From Rodentolepis nana (lineage: Eukaryota > Platyhelminthes > Cestoda > Cyclophyllidea > Hymenolepididae), in assembly GCA_900617975.1 (NCBI GenBank), contig UZAE01012022.1, positions 1 through 64,000 on the forward strand: a stretch of DNA of 64,000 nt. The letters run 5' to 3'. How positions within the stretch are numbered: the stretch's first letter is position 1; every line of letters starts with the position of its first letter. Shown here in pieces: positions 25,663 through 39,081 of this stretch. A model generated the notes under the pieces. The model was not told the origin of the DNA. It made no database searches and was given only the letters and a program-made list of their open reading frames with translations. Position numbers and translations under genes: made by a program.

Positions 25663-26605
25663 TTGGGTGGGCAACTAAGTCATTGCCGATTTCAAATAAG
25701 AAGGCAAATTCGAAATTTTTGTTTAAAAATATAAATTTATTCAATTAGATATTGGCCGTTCTTGTCGATGACCTTTTTCCATCGTTCTGGCAGAGTAAAA
25801 ATTCCCCGTTCGTAAAATGTCTGCTCTTTGCTATTAAAAAACTGAATTAGGTGTGATCCGACATCATCCGCGTTGTTAAAAATTTACCATTTAAAGAGTT
25901 TTGCGTGGAACGAAACAAATGGTAATCCGAAGGCGCAAGGTCAGGGCTATATGGTGGGTGTGACAAAACATCCCAACCCAGTTCCAATAATTTTTGCCGA
26001 GTAACCAAAGATGTGTGCGGGGGCCTTGGGTTATCATGATGGAAAACAACACCCTTCCGCCGATTTGATAATGCCGGCCGCTTATCTTCAATTGCATCCT
26101 TCAGTTTTTCGAGTTGTCCAACATTCACATTTGAATTTATCGTTTGGTTCTGCGGCACGAGTTCAAAATACAAAACTCCTTTGTGATCCCACCACACTGA
26201 CAGCATAATCTTTTTTTGGTGAATCTCTGCTTTTGATACTGTTTGGGCTGGTTGATCTTGCTTCACCCATGATCTCTTGCGAGTAACATTGTTATAAACT
26301 AGGTTCTTCAGAAATGGATCATTCTCATTGCGTTTCAGTAGCGGCGAATCACAGATGCTAATCCGTTGCGTCAAATGAATTTCCTTTAACTGGTGAGGGA
26401 TCCATAAATCAAGTTTTTTGACATAACCAAGGGTTTTAAATTTTTTTTCAATGCATGTATGCGACACATTGAGCTTCTCTGCAATATCTCGTGTTGTGCT
26501 GTGACGATTTGAATCGATAATCGATAGCTAAATTAGTTTGATGTTGCGTATCATAAGTCGTAATATGGAGGCGACCAATTTTAAGTGGATAAGACATTGA
26601 AAACA
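25663..26605 (-). pseudogene. mariner (DD34D) transposon, 5'-damaged, defective transposase
   Basis: The 3' end of the element is clear: after a TA (25661-25662) comes the inverted-repeat sequence ttgggtgggcaactaagtca. On the minus strand the transposase reads TTRDIAEKLNVSHTCIEKKF (helix-turn-helix), LDLWIPHQLKEIHLTQRI, then KKIMLSVWWDHKGVLYFELV, a VVFHHDNPRPPHTS block carrying the second aspartate, and HPPYSPDLAPSDYHLF with the third. The block with the first aspartate (normally TGDEKW) is missing by in-frame deletion at DPFLKNLVYNNV. A frameshift follows NSLNGKF; the C terminus FYERGIFTLPERWKKVIDKN continues in another frame. N-terminal similarity fades near 26600 and no second inverted repeat was found, so it is truncated or scrambled at that side. 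It is non-autonomous and inactive. Confidence 0.88.
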
Positions 26606-26798
26606 ATGATAAACAGATTTGTGCAACTATCACCGACAATTGGAAATCCTTAAAGGGGATTTGACCTGATATTACTGCACCTGGAAAAGGACTTAAACAC
26701 ATGAACACAAGTCTTCTGTTCAGAATATGCAAGTAAACTGAGTTTCAGTGCTGCAACCAGGACCAATTCAGCCACCATCTAAGTTTTGCAGAATAAGT

Positions 26799-27110
26799 TT
26801 ACTTATTTATATCAAATGGCAGGCGTTTTGATGGTTATCATTAGCCCTTTAGTTGACTTCAGGCTTCACAGAGGGGAGGAGGAACATCAAAGTGAAAAAA
26901 AGTCGAGAGGGGGGAGGAACAGAAGAGTGTTTCAACGACGAAGGTAGAAAAAAGGTGAGGTGAGTACTGTGGAAGTAGTCGAAGTTGACATACAGTGTGT
27001 TGATGGTAGTTTGAAGTCAGAAGTCAACTTCCAGTTAATAGAATTTTTTGCCGTATGAGTATACGTTGCCCAGGGTGCACCACGTGGGGGTTAGTCTATC
27101 GCGCACCCCT
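26799..27110 (-). repeat. S-rep copy 7
   Basis: Antisense copy from gtttacttatttatatcaa to gcgcacccct, about 190 bases beyond the damaged end of the mariner. The head hairpin is paired; the tail stem is TGAT-AACC-ATCA. The donor-like site is lost (GGGGGTTAGT). Confidence 0.83.
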
Positions 27111-28137
27111 TTGCAGAAGAAGTAAAAAGGAATCGTCAGAATTTATAATGAATTGTCTTTGTTATTACTTTCGGCCACGCAAACCTCATGTTTCAGCTAT
27201 TATCGTGCATAAAACTTGGCTCAGGATACTTTTCCGCTTGGAAACTGCGAGTTGTTGGTAGAAATCGTTTTTTAAATAAAACGATCGACATGATTACTTT
27301 CTATGTTTGCTGTAGAAGAAACGAAGGATTTCTATTCATCCTTGTTCTGCGACACTGAGACCGATTCTGAAGAAATTTCGAATCAATGACTCCTTAGGGC
27401 TAAATATACTAAAAAAATCAAGTTTATTGGCATTGCAGAAGGTTATATGAATGAAAAACAAATGCAGTTACCTTATACTTATTATAAGGCTTTCATTACA
27501 ATGATTATTATATAAGTTCATCTTGTTTGCTTCTTTCACCATTGCTGCTACCCCCCTCCCTCACAGAAATGCAAGACGATGCAATGTTATATTTCAAGGT
27601 TGAAAATAATTAGCAGTAAGGGAATTCAATAAGAGTGAGGGGGGGGGGGGGGGAGGGGATTGGGATTAGAAGCGGGATCTTCTAGTAGGTTGAGGTGATA
27701 TCTCTAAAAGATTTTCATAATACTTAAGCATTAAATTCATGTTGTTTTTGAGGGTTTAGTCCAATTTTCGCAGGCCAAAACATCCTTACTTGTTCCCTGT
27801 TTCCAAGTTTTCAGCTTCATGAGCTAATTGACACGTTACTAAATTTAGACAGAATTGTTCATCACTTCAAATGACTTTTTTCCCTTCTGATAGCATGGAT
27901 AATAACATGACAAAACAGTTTTCAAATATGTTTTCTTCTTGTGTGAATTTAAAGTGAACGTTAAGGATTAAAATTTAGTAATGAGCAAACGCATCAATGT
28001 TTCGCCAGAGTTGATGTTTTAAAAGATTAAAACCCATCCTGAATTCATTATTCTGTAATTTTTAATAAATTTAATCAAATAAGCTAAAATATCAAAATAT
28101 TATCATTGATTTGTATAAACTTCTATGCGTTAATTCT
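27111..28137. other. No gene recognised
   Basis: AT-rich DNA between two S-rep copies, with a 15-base G run at 27639-27653. Confidence 0.5.
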
Positions 28138-28450
28138 GGGTACGCGAAAGACTTACCTTCACGTGGTGTATCTTGAGCAACATATACTCATGCGCAAAAA
28201 GTCTATGAACCGTCAATTGACTTCTGACTTCAAAATACCATGACCCCACTGAATGTCATTTTCGATCACTTCCACAGCACTCACCTCATCTTTTTTCTAA
28301 CTTTGTGTCTCTCTATTACTTCTGTGTATCACTCTTCTGCCCCCGCATCGACATTTACGACTTTGATGTTCCTCTCCTCTGTGAATCCCGAAGTCAACTA
28401 AGGGGCTAATGATAGCTCTTATATAGCCTGATATTTGATATAAGTAAATA
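28138..28450 (+). repeat. S-rep copy 8
   Basis: Diverged sense copy starting gggtacgcgaaagacttacc and ending atttgatataagtaaata. The head hairpin is mostly unpaired and the tail stem is broken, so it is probably an older copy. Confidence 0.78.
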
Positions 28451-28639
28451 TGCGTGACTGCAATTATTTTGGCACTTCAAAAGCAACTTGCGACTGCAGA
28501 TACATGAATATTTTACTTTCCACAGATCCCCCAATTAACTAACCACATTACGAATTTTGAAACTTTAAAGGTGTAATCAACCTCATTAAGAGAGTCACCA
28601 GAATGCTTTTTTACTAATAGTTACCCGGGTTAAATTCTC

Positions 28640-29290
28640 TGCTTATCTTTCTGTCTTGCCAGCGGAAACGTTAACCTTACCCATAGTGACAGGGAGTGAC
28701 CGCTCATCAGCATGATATGCCAGCTGTCAGACGAATCTACAGGGCACAACTAGCTCGCATAAGAAAGTGTGAGCTAACTAACCAAATACATCTACCCTGT
28801 CAGCAAATGCCTCTACCTGCTTTGCGTGCGTTCGTATTACTCGTGAGTGCTAACGTGTTCCTAGAATGTTAATTCTCTCTCTTACCTGGCCGAACAAGTT
28901 AGACACGCTGTGCGGACGTATGTGCAAGGCAGGTGCGTACCTGCTAGCGCTCAACCTCATGTTAACTGTACGCTTTCCGCATCCCCCCTCCCCTTCTTCC
29001 TCGCCTCACCCTTAAGCCAGGTATGCAGGTGTGTTCTGCTCTATCTCTGAGTGTACACACGCGTGCCCACTGGCCGTCTCCGATGAACTAGTGATTGCAC
29101 AAATCCCATCTCTCTCTCCCACTACTAACAAACTCTGTCCTGCTTGCGCTCACGGTGGATTACCATTATCCACCTCTACACACAACCACCTTGACCACTA
29201 AGACCGTTGCAATTACTTCACTACTTCCCCTATCTTCATCTGTCCCTTCTTCTCCTCCTCCTGCTGTTACACATGCGCTTTTCTTGCCCT
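28640..29290. other. GC-richer block of unknown function
   Basis: Base composition changes from AT-rich flanks to a mixed, C-rich stretch with several CpG and a perfect inverted repeat gcaggtgcgtacctgc (28929-28944). A small open frame at 29095-29292 is low-complexity Ser/Thr/Pro. It could be a regulatory region or an unrelated insertion; nothing identifies it. Confidence 0.35.
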
Positions 29291-29388
29291 GACGACTTGA
29301 CTATTGTGGATGTTTAACCCTGGAAACTATAACTCTGGATTTTCTTTTACTAACTGAGGTTCGCATTTGCCAATTTATGTCTCTTTCA

Positions 29389-29406
29389 TATATATATATA
29401 TATATT
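29389..29406. repeat. Microsatellite (TA)n
   Basis: A short TA array after the GC-richer block. Confidence 0.9.
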
Positions 29407-31037
29407 TTTATAGTCATTGCAAAAAAGGAGTCACTATTTCCAACTCCTATATTTTTTAAAGATTTCTATTCGTATAAAATGCTTACTCGAATAATGATTC
29501 AATGTCTACCATTTTGGTGGCGTTTGACTTTAAAGTGGAAGCCACTTAAGAGGGCTAAGTTATAAATTGCCCGTGTTTGGCTTTTTGCTGTAGCATAGCA
29601 AACGCGTGTGTCTTGTTTTCAAATTCTGCTAAGTGCATTTTAACAACAAGAGGGTGCTAGAAAGGCCTTTTAAATGAAGTTTCTCCTTAGCTTAGCATAG
29701 TACGTTTGTATGTGTTCAGAATAACCAATCTGATAATGCTTAAACGACAAAATTTATCACGAACTCTATACACAAGAGATTCGCTCCTAAATTCCNNAAA
29801 TTCCCCCCCCCCCCACCCCCCACCCTGGAACTGTTCATTATGCCGTTTTTACCACTTGATAATTTTTTCCCGTCCTGCAAAAAAGGCTATTGTAATTGAA
29901 TCAATTAATTTCTAATTTGCAGAAGGGGCATGAATAATACTTTCCCAATTTACTCACTCAAACACATTAAATAATAAATGCACTCCCAACTCCTTCCGGA
30001 CTTGGATATACCTAAATCGATTTAATGGCTCAAACAGGAAGTGAAGCATAACGTGAAATGATTACTTCCTCTTCTCGGAGTTGATGACAGGTTTCTAACT
30101 GAAAAATTGTACTAAATTCCCAAAGCTTACTACGTGTTTTGGAGAAAGTGCAATCTTTGTACCAATGGGTGAATGGGAGACCTTTTCAACTCTCTAACAC
30201 AACTGGAACTAGGGCAAGTGTATAAGCAGTTTCTAAATGAGCACAGACATTTTTCCTTCATGTTGTGTTCGAACTGCCCAACCAGACTGACAGTGCTTTG
30301 GGAAATGATGCAGTTTAATTTTATTTCTTGGGAACCTAATTTTTATCTAATTACAGCTAAGGGAGAAATGCATCCACCCTCACCTAAACCAAGTTGAAAA
30401 ATTGTCGGATTTACACCACATTTTCGAAATAAAATTTGAGATTAGGGGTGGAGCATATAATTGAAACGAGGCAAACATCCAATGATCTTCCATTGAAATA
30501 CCTACTTCAATTCAATTAATTAAATCGACGCGACAGTTTCATAATATGCGTAAATTTGCAAATATATACAGATTTTCTGATGGTGGAAATTTTACACCCT
30601 TAACGGTTAACAAAGTTAGCAGCATTTCATTTAGAAATCATAAGACGTCTACTTGTGGTCTTGCATAGCGGTAACTTGGAATATCATTTCTATTCCATGA
30701 TTTTCCATCGAATGACATTTCAGTAGTGTTTAGAGCTCTTCAATAATTTCGTCACCATGGTACTACTATGGAAAGCAAAGCAATGTCCACATATTTTTAG
30801 CCGCAAATGATTTGTTAAAACTTCCTGATAAGCAAAAAATAGTGTTCATCTCATTGTTCAATAATGTTTAATTCTTATTTCAATCGGAAAATGAAATTCT
30901 CTATTATTTTTTTTCTTCTATTAAATAGCCCATTTTTGGAGTTAATTTACATCAGCTTCAATATGCTGAGATTCTAAAGCGTCTCTTGTATTTCAAATGA
31001 ATTAACCGTGTTTTCATGTGAGAAGTTATGGATTTGA

Positions 31038-31070
31038 GGAGGTGGGAGGTGGGAGGTGGGAGGTGGGAGG
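31038..31070. repeat. Minisatellite of GGGAGGT units at an assembly gap
   Basis: About four GGGAGGT units run straight into the unknown bases that start at 31071, so the array length is unknown. Confidence 0.9.
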
Positions 31071-31378
31071 NNNNNNNNNNNNNNNNNNNNNNNNNNNNNN
31101 NNNNNNNNNNNNNNNNNNNNNNNNNNNNNNNNNNNNNNNNNNNNNNNNNNNNNNNNNNNNNNNNNNNNNNNNNNNNNNNNNNNNNNNNNNNNNNNNNNNN
31201 NNNNNNNNNNNNNNNNNNNNNNNNNNNNNNNNNNNNNNNNNNNNNNNNNNNNNNNNNNNNNNNNNNNNNNNNNNNNNNNNNNNNNNNNNNNNNNNNNNNN
31301 NNNNNNNNNNNNNNNNNNNNNNNNNNNNNNNNNNNNNNNNNNNNNNNNNNNNNNNNNNNNNNNNNNNNNNNNNNNNNN
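31071..31378. other. Assembly gap (308 N)
   Basis: Unknown bases; any reading frame through it is meaningless. Two further N occur at 29796-29797, just before a poly-C run. Confidence 1.
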
Positions 31379-33358
31379 TTATCTTACTCTAATTTTTTTT
31401 TCCTTTAAAATTTGATAAAATTAAATAATTGAGGAAAACATTAAACTTCCTGTTTTCGTTGACTTTGACCACACAGTTCATTATTAGAAATTATATTTAA
31501 AGAACTCGAGGTTATTTAATGTCCAAAAACAGTCGAAAACTAATTAAATACTTTTTTAAATTTATTTTCGAAATTAGGAAAATTTCTAATGTTCAGTGGT
31601 TTAAGGAGCATTAATGGAAAACAAGCCTCTTAAACGGTAATGCAAGAAGGCCCTCAAAATTGCCATCGACACAAGAAATTCATCGAATCACACGCGATTC
31701 CGGCTAACATTAGTTAACAAATTGGTTTGAATTTCAACCTGACGCTAAAATGATTCTGTCTCATTCGATTATTTGCTTTACATTCTCCCAGTGGTACACC
31801 TTCCCCGCCCCCCTCCCAAGATGTACAGTTAAGCTGTCATCTTATTTCGCCTACACTGATGCATTAGAACAACCAAACTTATTAGTTTAAATTCATGGCA
31901 ATGAAAGACATCTATTGTAGCCAAAAATGTTGATTTAGTTTTCTCCACCACTTGGATTTTACAAAATGGCAGAAATGAAATCTATTTGGTGCAAGACACC
32001 ATTAAGATCGATTATTCAATTCAATTTCTCATTTTTGGATTATTGGCAGCTGCCTATACTCCTAAATTCTACTAATGAGTACTGCCTCAATAATATTCAA
32101 TTTCTCTACCCCTCCCACCCCCAAAAAAACCCCGAATTCAGGAGCGTATCTATAGTAAGAAATACTATTCAAAAGCGAAAAAAATTCACACAGGATATGG
32201 TGCTTAATAATATATTGGTTTGAAATTATTGGAGAGCAATATAAAATTTATGGATCATCTGGATAGATATGTTTCTCCCATTCTTTGAGGTCTTTATCTC
32301 CTAAACTACCTCCAAAAAATTACAACTTTTAAATGGAAGCAATAAAAATGCGCATATGAAACGCTAAATCACCAAAGATACGTATTTTCTTAAATTCAAA
32401 AACGTTAGAGAAATAAATTGCTGTTGTCTCTTTTTGTGCTGATTTTGCGTTATTGCAAACGTGGCAAACGACATAGTAATCTCTGAAAACTCGAGAAAAT
32501 ATTGATTGTAGCAGTGTATGTGGTATTATTTAAAAAAAATGAAAATGGCGCATAACATTGAAATTCCAGAGGGAGTTGGCCCAGGATGATTTCGTTTCAT
32601 CCCATGGGTTCATGTAATTAGTAAATAAAAAATTAAATGGGTGATTTCATGGAATAATTATTTAAAAAATAGGCAAAATTAAGGGTACAACTGCTCTTAT
32701 ACGAAGACGCACCTCAAGTGCAATTTCCGGGACCTAATTTCAAGAATTCAAAAATGCTGTTTATGCGAGGAATTTAAAATTAAAAAATAACTTTATTTGT
32801 CTCCTCTGAGCAATTGAAGCGCCAAATTTATTATGTCATTTTATTATTTTAATTTTATTTTAAGAAAATCGAGAGTTCTGATGGAAATCGATTAATGAAG
32901 TGATTGAACCTGTACGTTCCGAACTCACTTTCTAGCATTAATAGATAATGATGAAACGTATTTACAGTACTCGGATGCAAAATTCCTTAACTTAGTCGAC
33001 TGTCTAGGTTCAAATAACTCGTCAGTTTTAGTGTCTAACTTTGTAAATGAACATTTATCTTGTCATTCCCTTTTTAAGAAATGAGGAGTGCTTTAGCTAA
33101 TAATGAATAATGATATTTATTAATTCACCCTTTTTTTCGTTAAAATCTACTTTGAGCACATTCTAAACTAATTAAAGGAAAATAGGGGACTGAAGTCCTT
33201 GATTTTAAATGAGTATTAGTACACTCTGTTAACCAAATCTTTCCTTTTACATTAAAATATACATTCATGGTCCTTGTTTCATGACCACGAACGTTTATCC
33301 TAACTTCTTATGTAATTTTTATGGCTATTGTTATAGTTGTTTAAATGCATCGTTTCAG

Positions 33359-33654
33359 TTCAAATGAGATGAAGGTAAGTGGCAGTAATCCGCGGGCAAA
33401 TGACTGGACCTCCTACGTTCCAAACGGTGGTTTCGGCGTCAAACGACCTCCAGCCTTGGTGGGTCTAGGTCCAAGCCCTATAGCCGTAAATTTTTTGCAA
33501 GAGGAACTAGGACATACAATGTCAAGAAGGGGCGTTGATTTTGCCTTCATGAATCGCTCCACTCAGGCTTCCAAACTTTCGGCCTATGGGACTGAAAGAT
33601 CGGCTCAATCAGATGCCAATTGGGGAATGGAGATGAAGGGCCTCATGGGTCTTG
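33359..33654 (+). CDS. KIDINS220: KIDINS220-like exon 1 (of those seen): linker before KAP domain
   Basis: The exon is bounded by a good acceptor (cgtttcag, AG at 33357-33358) and a consensus donor (gtgagt from 33655). It opens with one base of a split codon and ends with one base of the next. The translation is about 98 residues, rich in Gly, Ser and Asn, with LVGLGPSPIAVNFLQEELGH and a run RSTQASKLSAYGTERSAQSD. I see no ankyrin motif, so it probably encodes the linker between the ankyrin array and the KAP domain. That placement rests on phase: the leftover G pairs exactly with the two bases opening exon 2. A second perfect donor (AAG|GTAAGT, at 33375) lies only 16 bases into the exon. Coding status is likely from composition and open frame; the homology of this linker is not established. 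Confidence 0.7.
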
Positions 33655-36600
33655 GTGAGTCGAAATACGAAATGGTTAACTGAATTACCCAGCGAATTTT
33701 AATTTACTAAGTCAAATTGCTAAATAAAAGGAAAAGATATCATAAGAGAAACTTATTTTGAAACTCTCGGGCCTGGATATATTTATGCAGGAGTATAAAA
33801 TATATTTTATTAACAAATATTTTAATTAATTTTATAGTTTCCTCACAGTATTATTGAAACTGACAAGTCTTCTTAAATTCTTTTGCACGATGGGCCTGAA
33901 ATTTTAAATTAAACTTTTCAGCCATTACAACGAGAAACTATTTTATCTTAGTTGAGGCTTCGACCTATTGATCATAAATCTAATAGTTAAAATAAAAATT
34001 TGCATTAAATTAACAGTTATATTTTATTTTTGTGTATTTTTTTGTCTGAAATGACTTTAAATAAATTTTTCGTTTGCATATTTTAAATTTTTTAATTATG
34101 CACTAACTTTGGACATTATTTTTTGTCAATTTGAGTTCTACATTAAATTTGCGTTTATTAATGATGTGTAAATATTTGACTTTCACATACTGATTTATAT
34201 TTAATTATACTACATTGAGGCAATAAAACATTAATCCTTTTTTAAAGCTAAATACCTAATAATCTCAGTATATTTTTATTCTAACGAAATAGCTGGTTAT
34301 AATGGAGAAGTGGGCAATCGACACTGTCATTATGAACTCAACTCTAACAGGCTTCTCTCAGACACCCTTCCCCCCCCCCCTCCCCTTGACTGTAAATCAA
34401 AGAGCATCATCCTTATATCTTGAAAGGGGGCTAGTGCACCCATAATGTCTTTTAACAAGTGAATACCTCATTTCGCTACAACTGCCAATGCAAAGTGAAC
34501 CGCCTTTGCCTTGCCTTTGTTGCCATGTCAACTAAGACGAGATGCACACTACTTGAACACTAGAAGATGAGACAGAAATAACATACAAGTTTTTAGCACT
34601 AACTTAGGAGATTGGTTTTCGACAATTATTTGAGGTTTCCATTTTATTTCCAATACACGGTTGGACCAAGGGTGAATAAGTTGAAAACACCGATGACTCA
34701 TTTTAGCAGATTTATGCCTCGTACATTCTATTACTACGCTAGAAACCTGATTCCAATAGCAATAATCGTTGGAATGCTCGTTAATTATAAATACAGTTTA
34801 GACACAAATGGTTAAAAAGGAATTTTACGTTATCAATGCGAAAGCCCAGCACCTCAATCACAAAAAATCAATCAAATTCAGCAATTTGGAGGAACTCTCA
34901 AATGCTGTTATTCTAACATACGTTAATTTGATTTTCACAAAACCAATTAAAAATATCAAAGCAAATCATTATGTGGGCCAACAGTTAGTAATTAAGTTGA
35001 GAACACTTTTTGTTAAATGTAAATTTCAAGAATGTAGATGATTCGCTGATTATTTAGAAGGTAATCTTCTGTTAAAATAAAAAAATAAAAAGGCTTATCT
35101 ATAACGGGCAAGTTGCTAGCTATTTTCATCGCATTTTAATTTGCTTGGAACTCCCAAAATCTCAATTAATTTCGTATTTTTGAGTAATCTCTATTAACCT
35201 TAATTGATATTATCTGAATAAAACGGCTAATTATAAGCGAATTGTGCTTTTTTAAATGCGCAATTTCCTAACCATTGCGATTATAATTTGGATTTATATA
35301 TGCGCCCAAAATAAAGCATTTAATCTCATGACTACCGCATAACTATACATTTCTTGTTAGGTTTTTAAAAATACTTTGAAGTTGAATTCCAAAAAGATTT
35401 TCATCGATTTAAATCTTTCAATCGCTAAAAGTTTGATGAAATTAAGTATTTATTAGAAAATTAGCCAGTAGTCATTGATAAGAATTGGATTTAACTTGGT
35501 GCGACTTACGACGCTGTGCACAAAATCCAGACCAAGTGACATTGAAAATAAAAAAACGGATTTTCTTTAAATATGCGACAACACTTAAAGTTCAACGGTA
35601 AGGCGAGAATGTGTGGCGTTAAAAAATCGTAAAACATATCTTTAATAAATGTTAAATGTATCATTAATGGTAAAAAATTGCGCTTCATGATTGAATATAT
35701 CCATAAAGAGAATCTTTAAACAAATTACTATTTGAACAAGATATTATTGCATGTTAGAGGCCTGCCTATTTGAAATTGCAAAAAATATTGTTTAAAATAT
35801 TAATGTAAATTAATTATTTTCTATAATTAATTCATCTACGATTACTTCTCAACGTATTTGTCTTACACCTTCCGCCATTTAATTTTTAATCAATAACTCG
35901 CAAAATGCAAGCAAATTCAATATAAGATGGTGCTCAATGCCTCTTGTTTTTCCAGTTTTGTTCTATTCCTGTGGTTTAAAATATCAGATGTTAAATGACC
36001 TCTTTGATCATTTTGCACGGGAGTAGAGAATTTTCAAAAGGCAACTTTAACGAGGTTAAAATATTGAATTGGGATAATCTAAATTTCTGAGAACAAGTAG
36101 AAAGGGGCGAATTCCTTTTATGCTATAGTGAAAGGTATTCAAACTTATTTTTGACCAAGGGAAGACATTGTGAGGTAAAAAAACTTCTGGGATTTGCATA
36201 TACGAGTTTAAAAATAGTTAATTTTTGGGTGAAAAGCGCAAAAGTTACTTAATGGAATGACAGTCCCTATCGGGTTTTGCGATACTCCAGTTCCCAGATT
36301 AGTAATGAGAGTTAGGTATAAAACTTACTTTAATTATGACCTTGAAGTAAGCAAGCAGGCCAAAACATAAGTATTTTTGAAGTATGACAGGTGTGAATAA
36401 TAAAATATCATTTTATTGGGTGGGGAAATATTTAGTAAAATATTTTCTTACACTAAATTACGTTTTTGTCTTGATAATGACCTACGGCATACAAATATAC
36501 ATATATTAATTTTGACGTTGGAAACTAATGGCACTTGGATCAAAATTTTCCATGAGAAATAAGGACAAGGGGCTGAAGAGGGGGTTCTATTCTTCAATAG

Positions 36601-39081
36601 CTGGATTTCAACCCTTGAATCGAGTTGCAGTTCACTCCTCCGTATTCCTTGTTTCAAATTTCATGAAATTTCCTGAGTATTTTACCGTTCACAACGTTCA
36701 CTCCGTATTGCCTGATTCAGTGATTTATCACTTTAACGCAGACTTTACTTCTAATGGACAGACATTAATTGTAATTAAATTTATCGCATTAATAAATTTG
36801 CATTACGCTAATAATAAGTGAACTAAATTGAAAATGAGAAACAAATTCATGCGAAATATTCCATGTCTAACCCTAAATAGTAGCACGAAGACGTAATTTC
36901 TCGGCTTAAATGATTATATATACATCCTTGTTTGATCATTCTTTTATATAAAAAAGTAGAAAAGTTAATTACATTAAAAGAAAGCGTGGGGGGAGCAATT
37001 CCTCTCACATTTTGTTGTCTACTTACAAAGTAACTTCATCAATCGCCGCTAAGAACAAATTATCCAAATCAATGCCTGCGTCTTTTCCCAATCGTAGTAA
37101 ATAAATCTATTTCACTTTTAGCTAAAAATCTTTCCGAATATTTGTAATCCTAATTTTATAGTAGAATGTGAAACGGCTGTGAGTGAGGGTAACGAAGTCT
37201 GCGCATCGCTGACCTTAACTCTTTTTTTAAAACCTAGGAGAGTTGAGCTATCAGCATTTACAAAATGAAGAGAAATCACATTGTGATACCGTGTGGTTCA
37301 ATATGGAGCATTTGGCTCCTAGTTTCTTGGTTAAGATTATGCTCACTCCCCGTAGCCATTCGAATACAACTGTGTAGGTTTAGTGACGGCTCATTTAACC
37401 TAGAACTACTCACTACAGCGCATACAAAGCGAACTGAGTGAAGCATAAACATGTAGCCCTTTATCATATTGCTTATTTGAAGTTAAATTCAGTTGCATGA
37501 ATGCTTCCTAAATTCGTCTCCACAGAGCATCAAGTTCTTGGCAATTAAACGCTGTAGTTACTTCTAAACAAATGAAAAATTAAAGTGCTCAAACATGTTC
37601 TGTGTTTTTTAACATGATATTCAGATTATTTTGTCAGATCATAAAAATAAGTCTAACTGCACTCTAAAATCGAGCACCCATATAAATGAGCATATAACTT
37701 CATTATGGCCCTGTGCTCTGCCTTATTGATCTATTAGTAAATTCAGTAGTTGAGGGAGAGTGGATGCTAAGATCATAATCACCAGTATTAATTCTAGCTA
37801 AAAATAGAAAATGCACAAATGTGTCACTATGGAGGGAAAAAAGACTGCAGGAAACTCCAACAGTGAGTTTGAACTCTAATCAGAAGTTAGACAATCTCAA
37901 ATTTGGGTAAAATTTCCTGGTCATTGTTAAAATGTAGACAGCTAAGAGTCAAGCAAACAACTTTTAAAAGAATCAAATACTCTTGCATGAAAATAAAATA
38001 TTTTATTGTGGGTTCCATATTACTATTAGACTTTTAATATTTAGTGAAACTTTATTAAGGTTTGGTTTTGAGCTTTATTAGTCAAAAAATTTAAACACGG
38101 ACTGTTTATTTTGTAAAATCGTGCATATCATGGTATCGTGTTTAAAAAACACAGAATTTGTTTCCGTGTGATGCTTAAAATCTTATATTAAACTTTAAAG
38201 GCCAAATTTTCTTCCAATGCAGATAAACTATTACCATTCCGTAGGTAAACAAATGAAGATGGCTTGTGAAATAAACATTTTAGTTAAACCCAGATATTCT
38301 AAGCTAGATTGTTTAAATCCTCACATCCATTTTAGACATGACACGATTATAAATAACTTGAAATGAACTGCTCGGTATCTACTTCCCGTATTTAAATTCA
38401 TTAGTGATGCAAATATTTTTAAATTCTAGTATGGAAAGACAGAATTTTCAATGTTTATGTCAAATACAAGGGGACCAATTTGAATTCCGAGTCCCTTGAG
38501 GCCTCATAATGTGCTAGTACTATTTCATTATTGAGACCCTTTCATATCGAGGTATTTATTTGAAGGATCTAGACGCATGTTTGAAATCATTTGCCTCTTT
38601 ATTGTAATTACACGTTTCACAAACCATTTCTTGTATACTCTAAACGCAAATTTTAATTGTATATTTTGCAGGACTGGTTGATATTACCAGGACTGTCTTC
38701 GAGGTGGCTTTTTTTAAATTAATCTTGCTTCAGTGGATTTTTAACTAAACACACATGTAAATTGGAATCAATAATAAAAGGAAATTCCTATTTTTTGTCA
38801 CCATAGCCACCAGGATTTTTATGGTACTTAAATTGAGCTGTTGGATCAGCTTGATTGAGTAGAATACGACTGCTGAGGATTTCCCCAGCATTTGTTCTAA
38901 AAGTATAGGCTTAGTTATTCATATATTCCACACTCGAATCTCCTCGAGACTCAACTGATTGACTGACATGTAGTTTATTAATAATGCGAAGATCACTGAC
39001 AGAGGTAGACAATGCGAGCATTTACTTTTGTTTACGCTTCCTATTTGTTCCCTCGCTTATGCATTGCATAACATTTGGCAG
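33655..39081 (+). other. Intron 1 (5.4 kb)
   Basis: Begins gtgagt and ends ttggcag. Contains an 11-base C run (34370-34380). Small frames at 34612-35041 and 36528-36821 show no motif. Confidence 0.65.

Larger units (their letters stand above)
29407..33358. other. No gene recognised; probably upstream intron
   Basis: AT-rich DNA with a 12-base C run (29803-29814), the GGGAGGT array and the gap. Because exon 1 begins in mid-codon, at least the part next to it is intron. No ankyrin motif was seen, though exons below about 60 codons could be missed. Confidence 0.5.

Noticed and set aside
31018..31415. Three long frames across 31 kb
   Set aside because: They consist almost wholly of unknown bases in the assembly gap.
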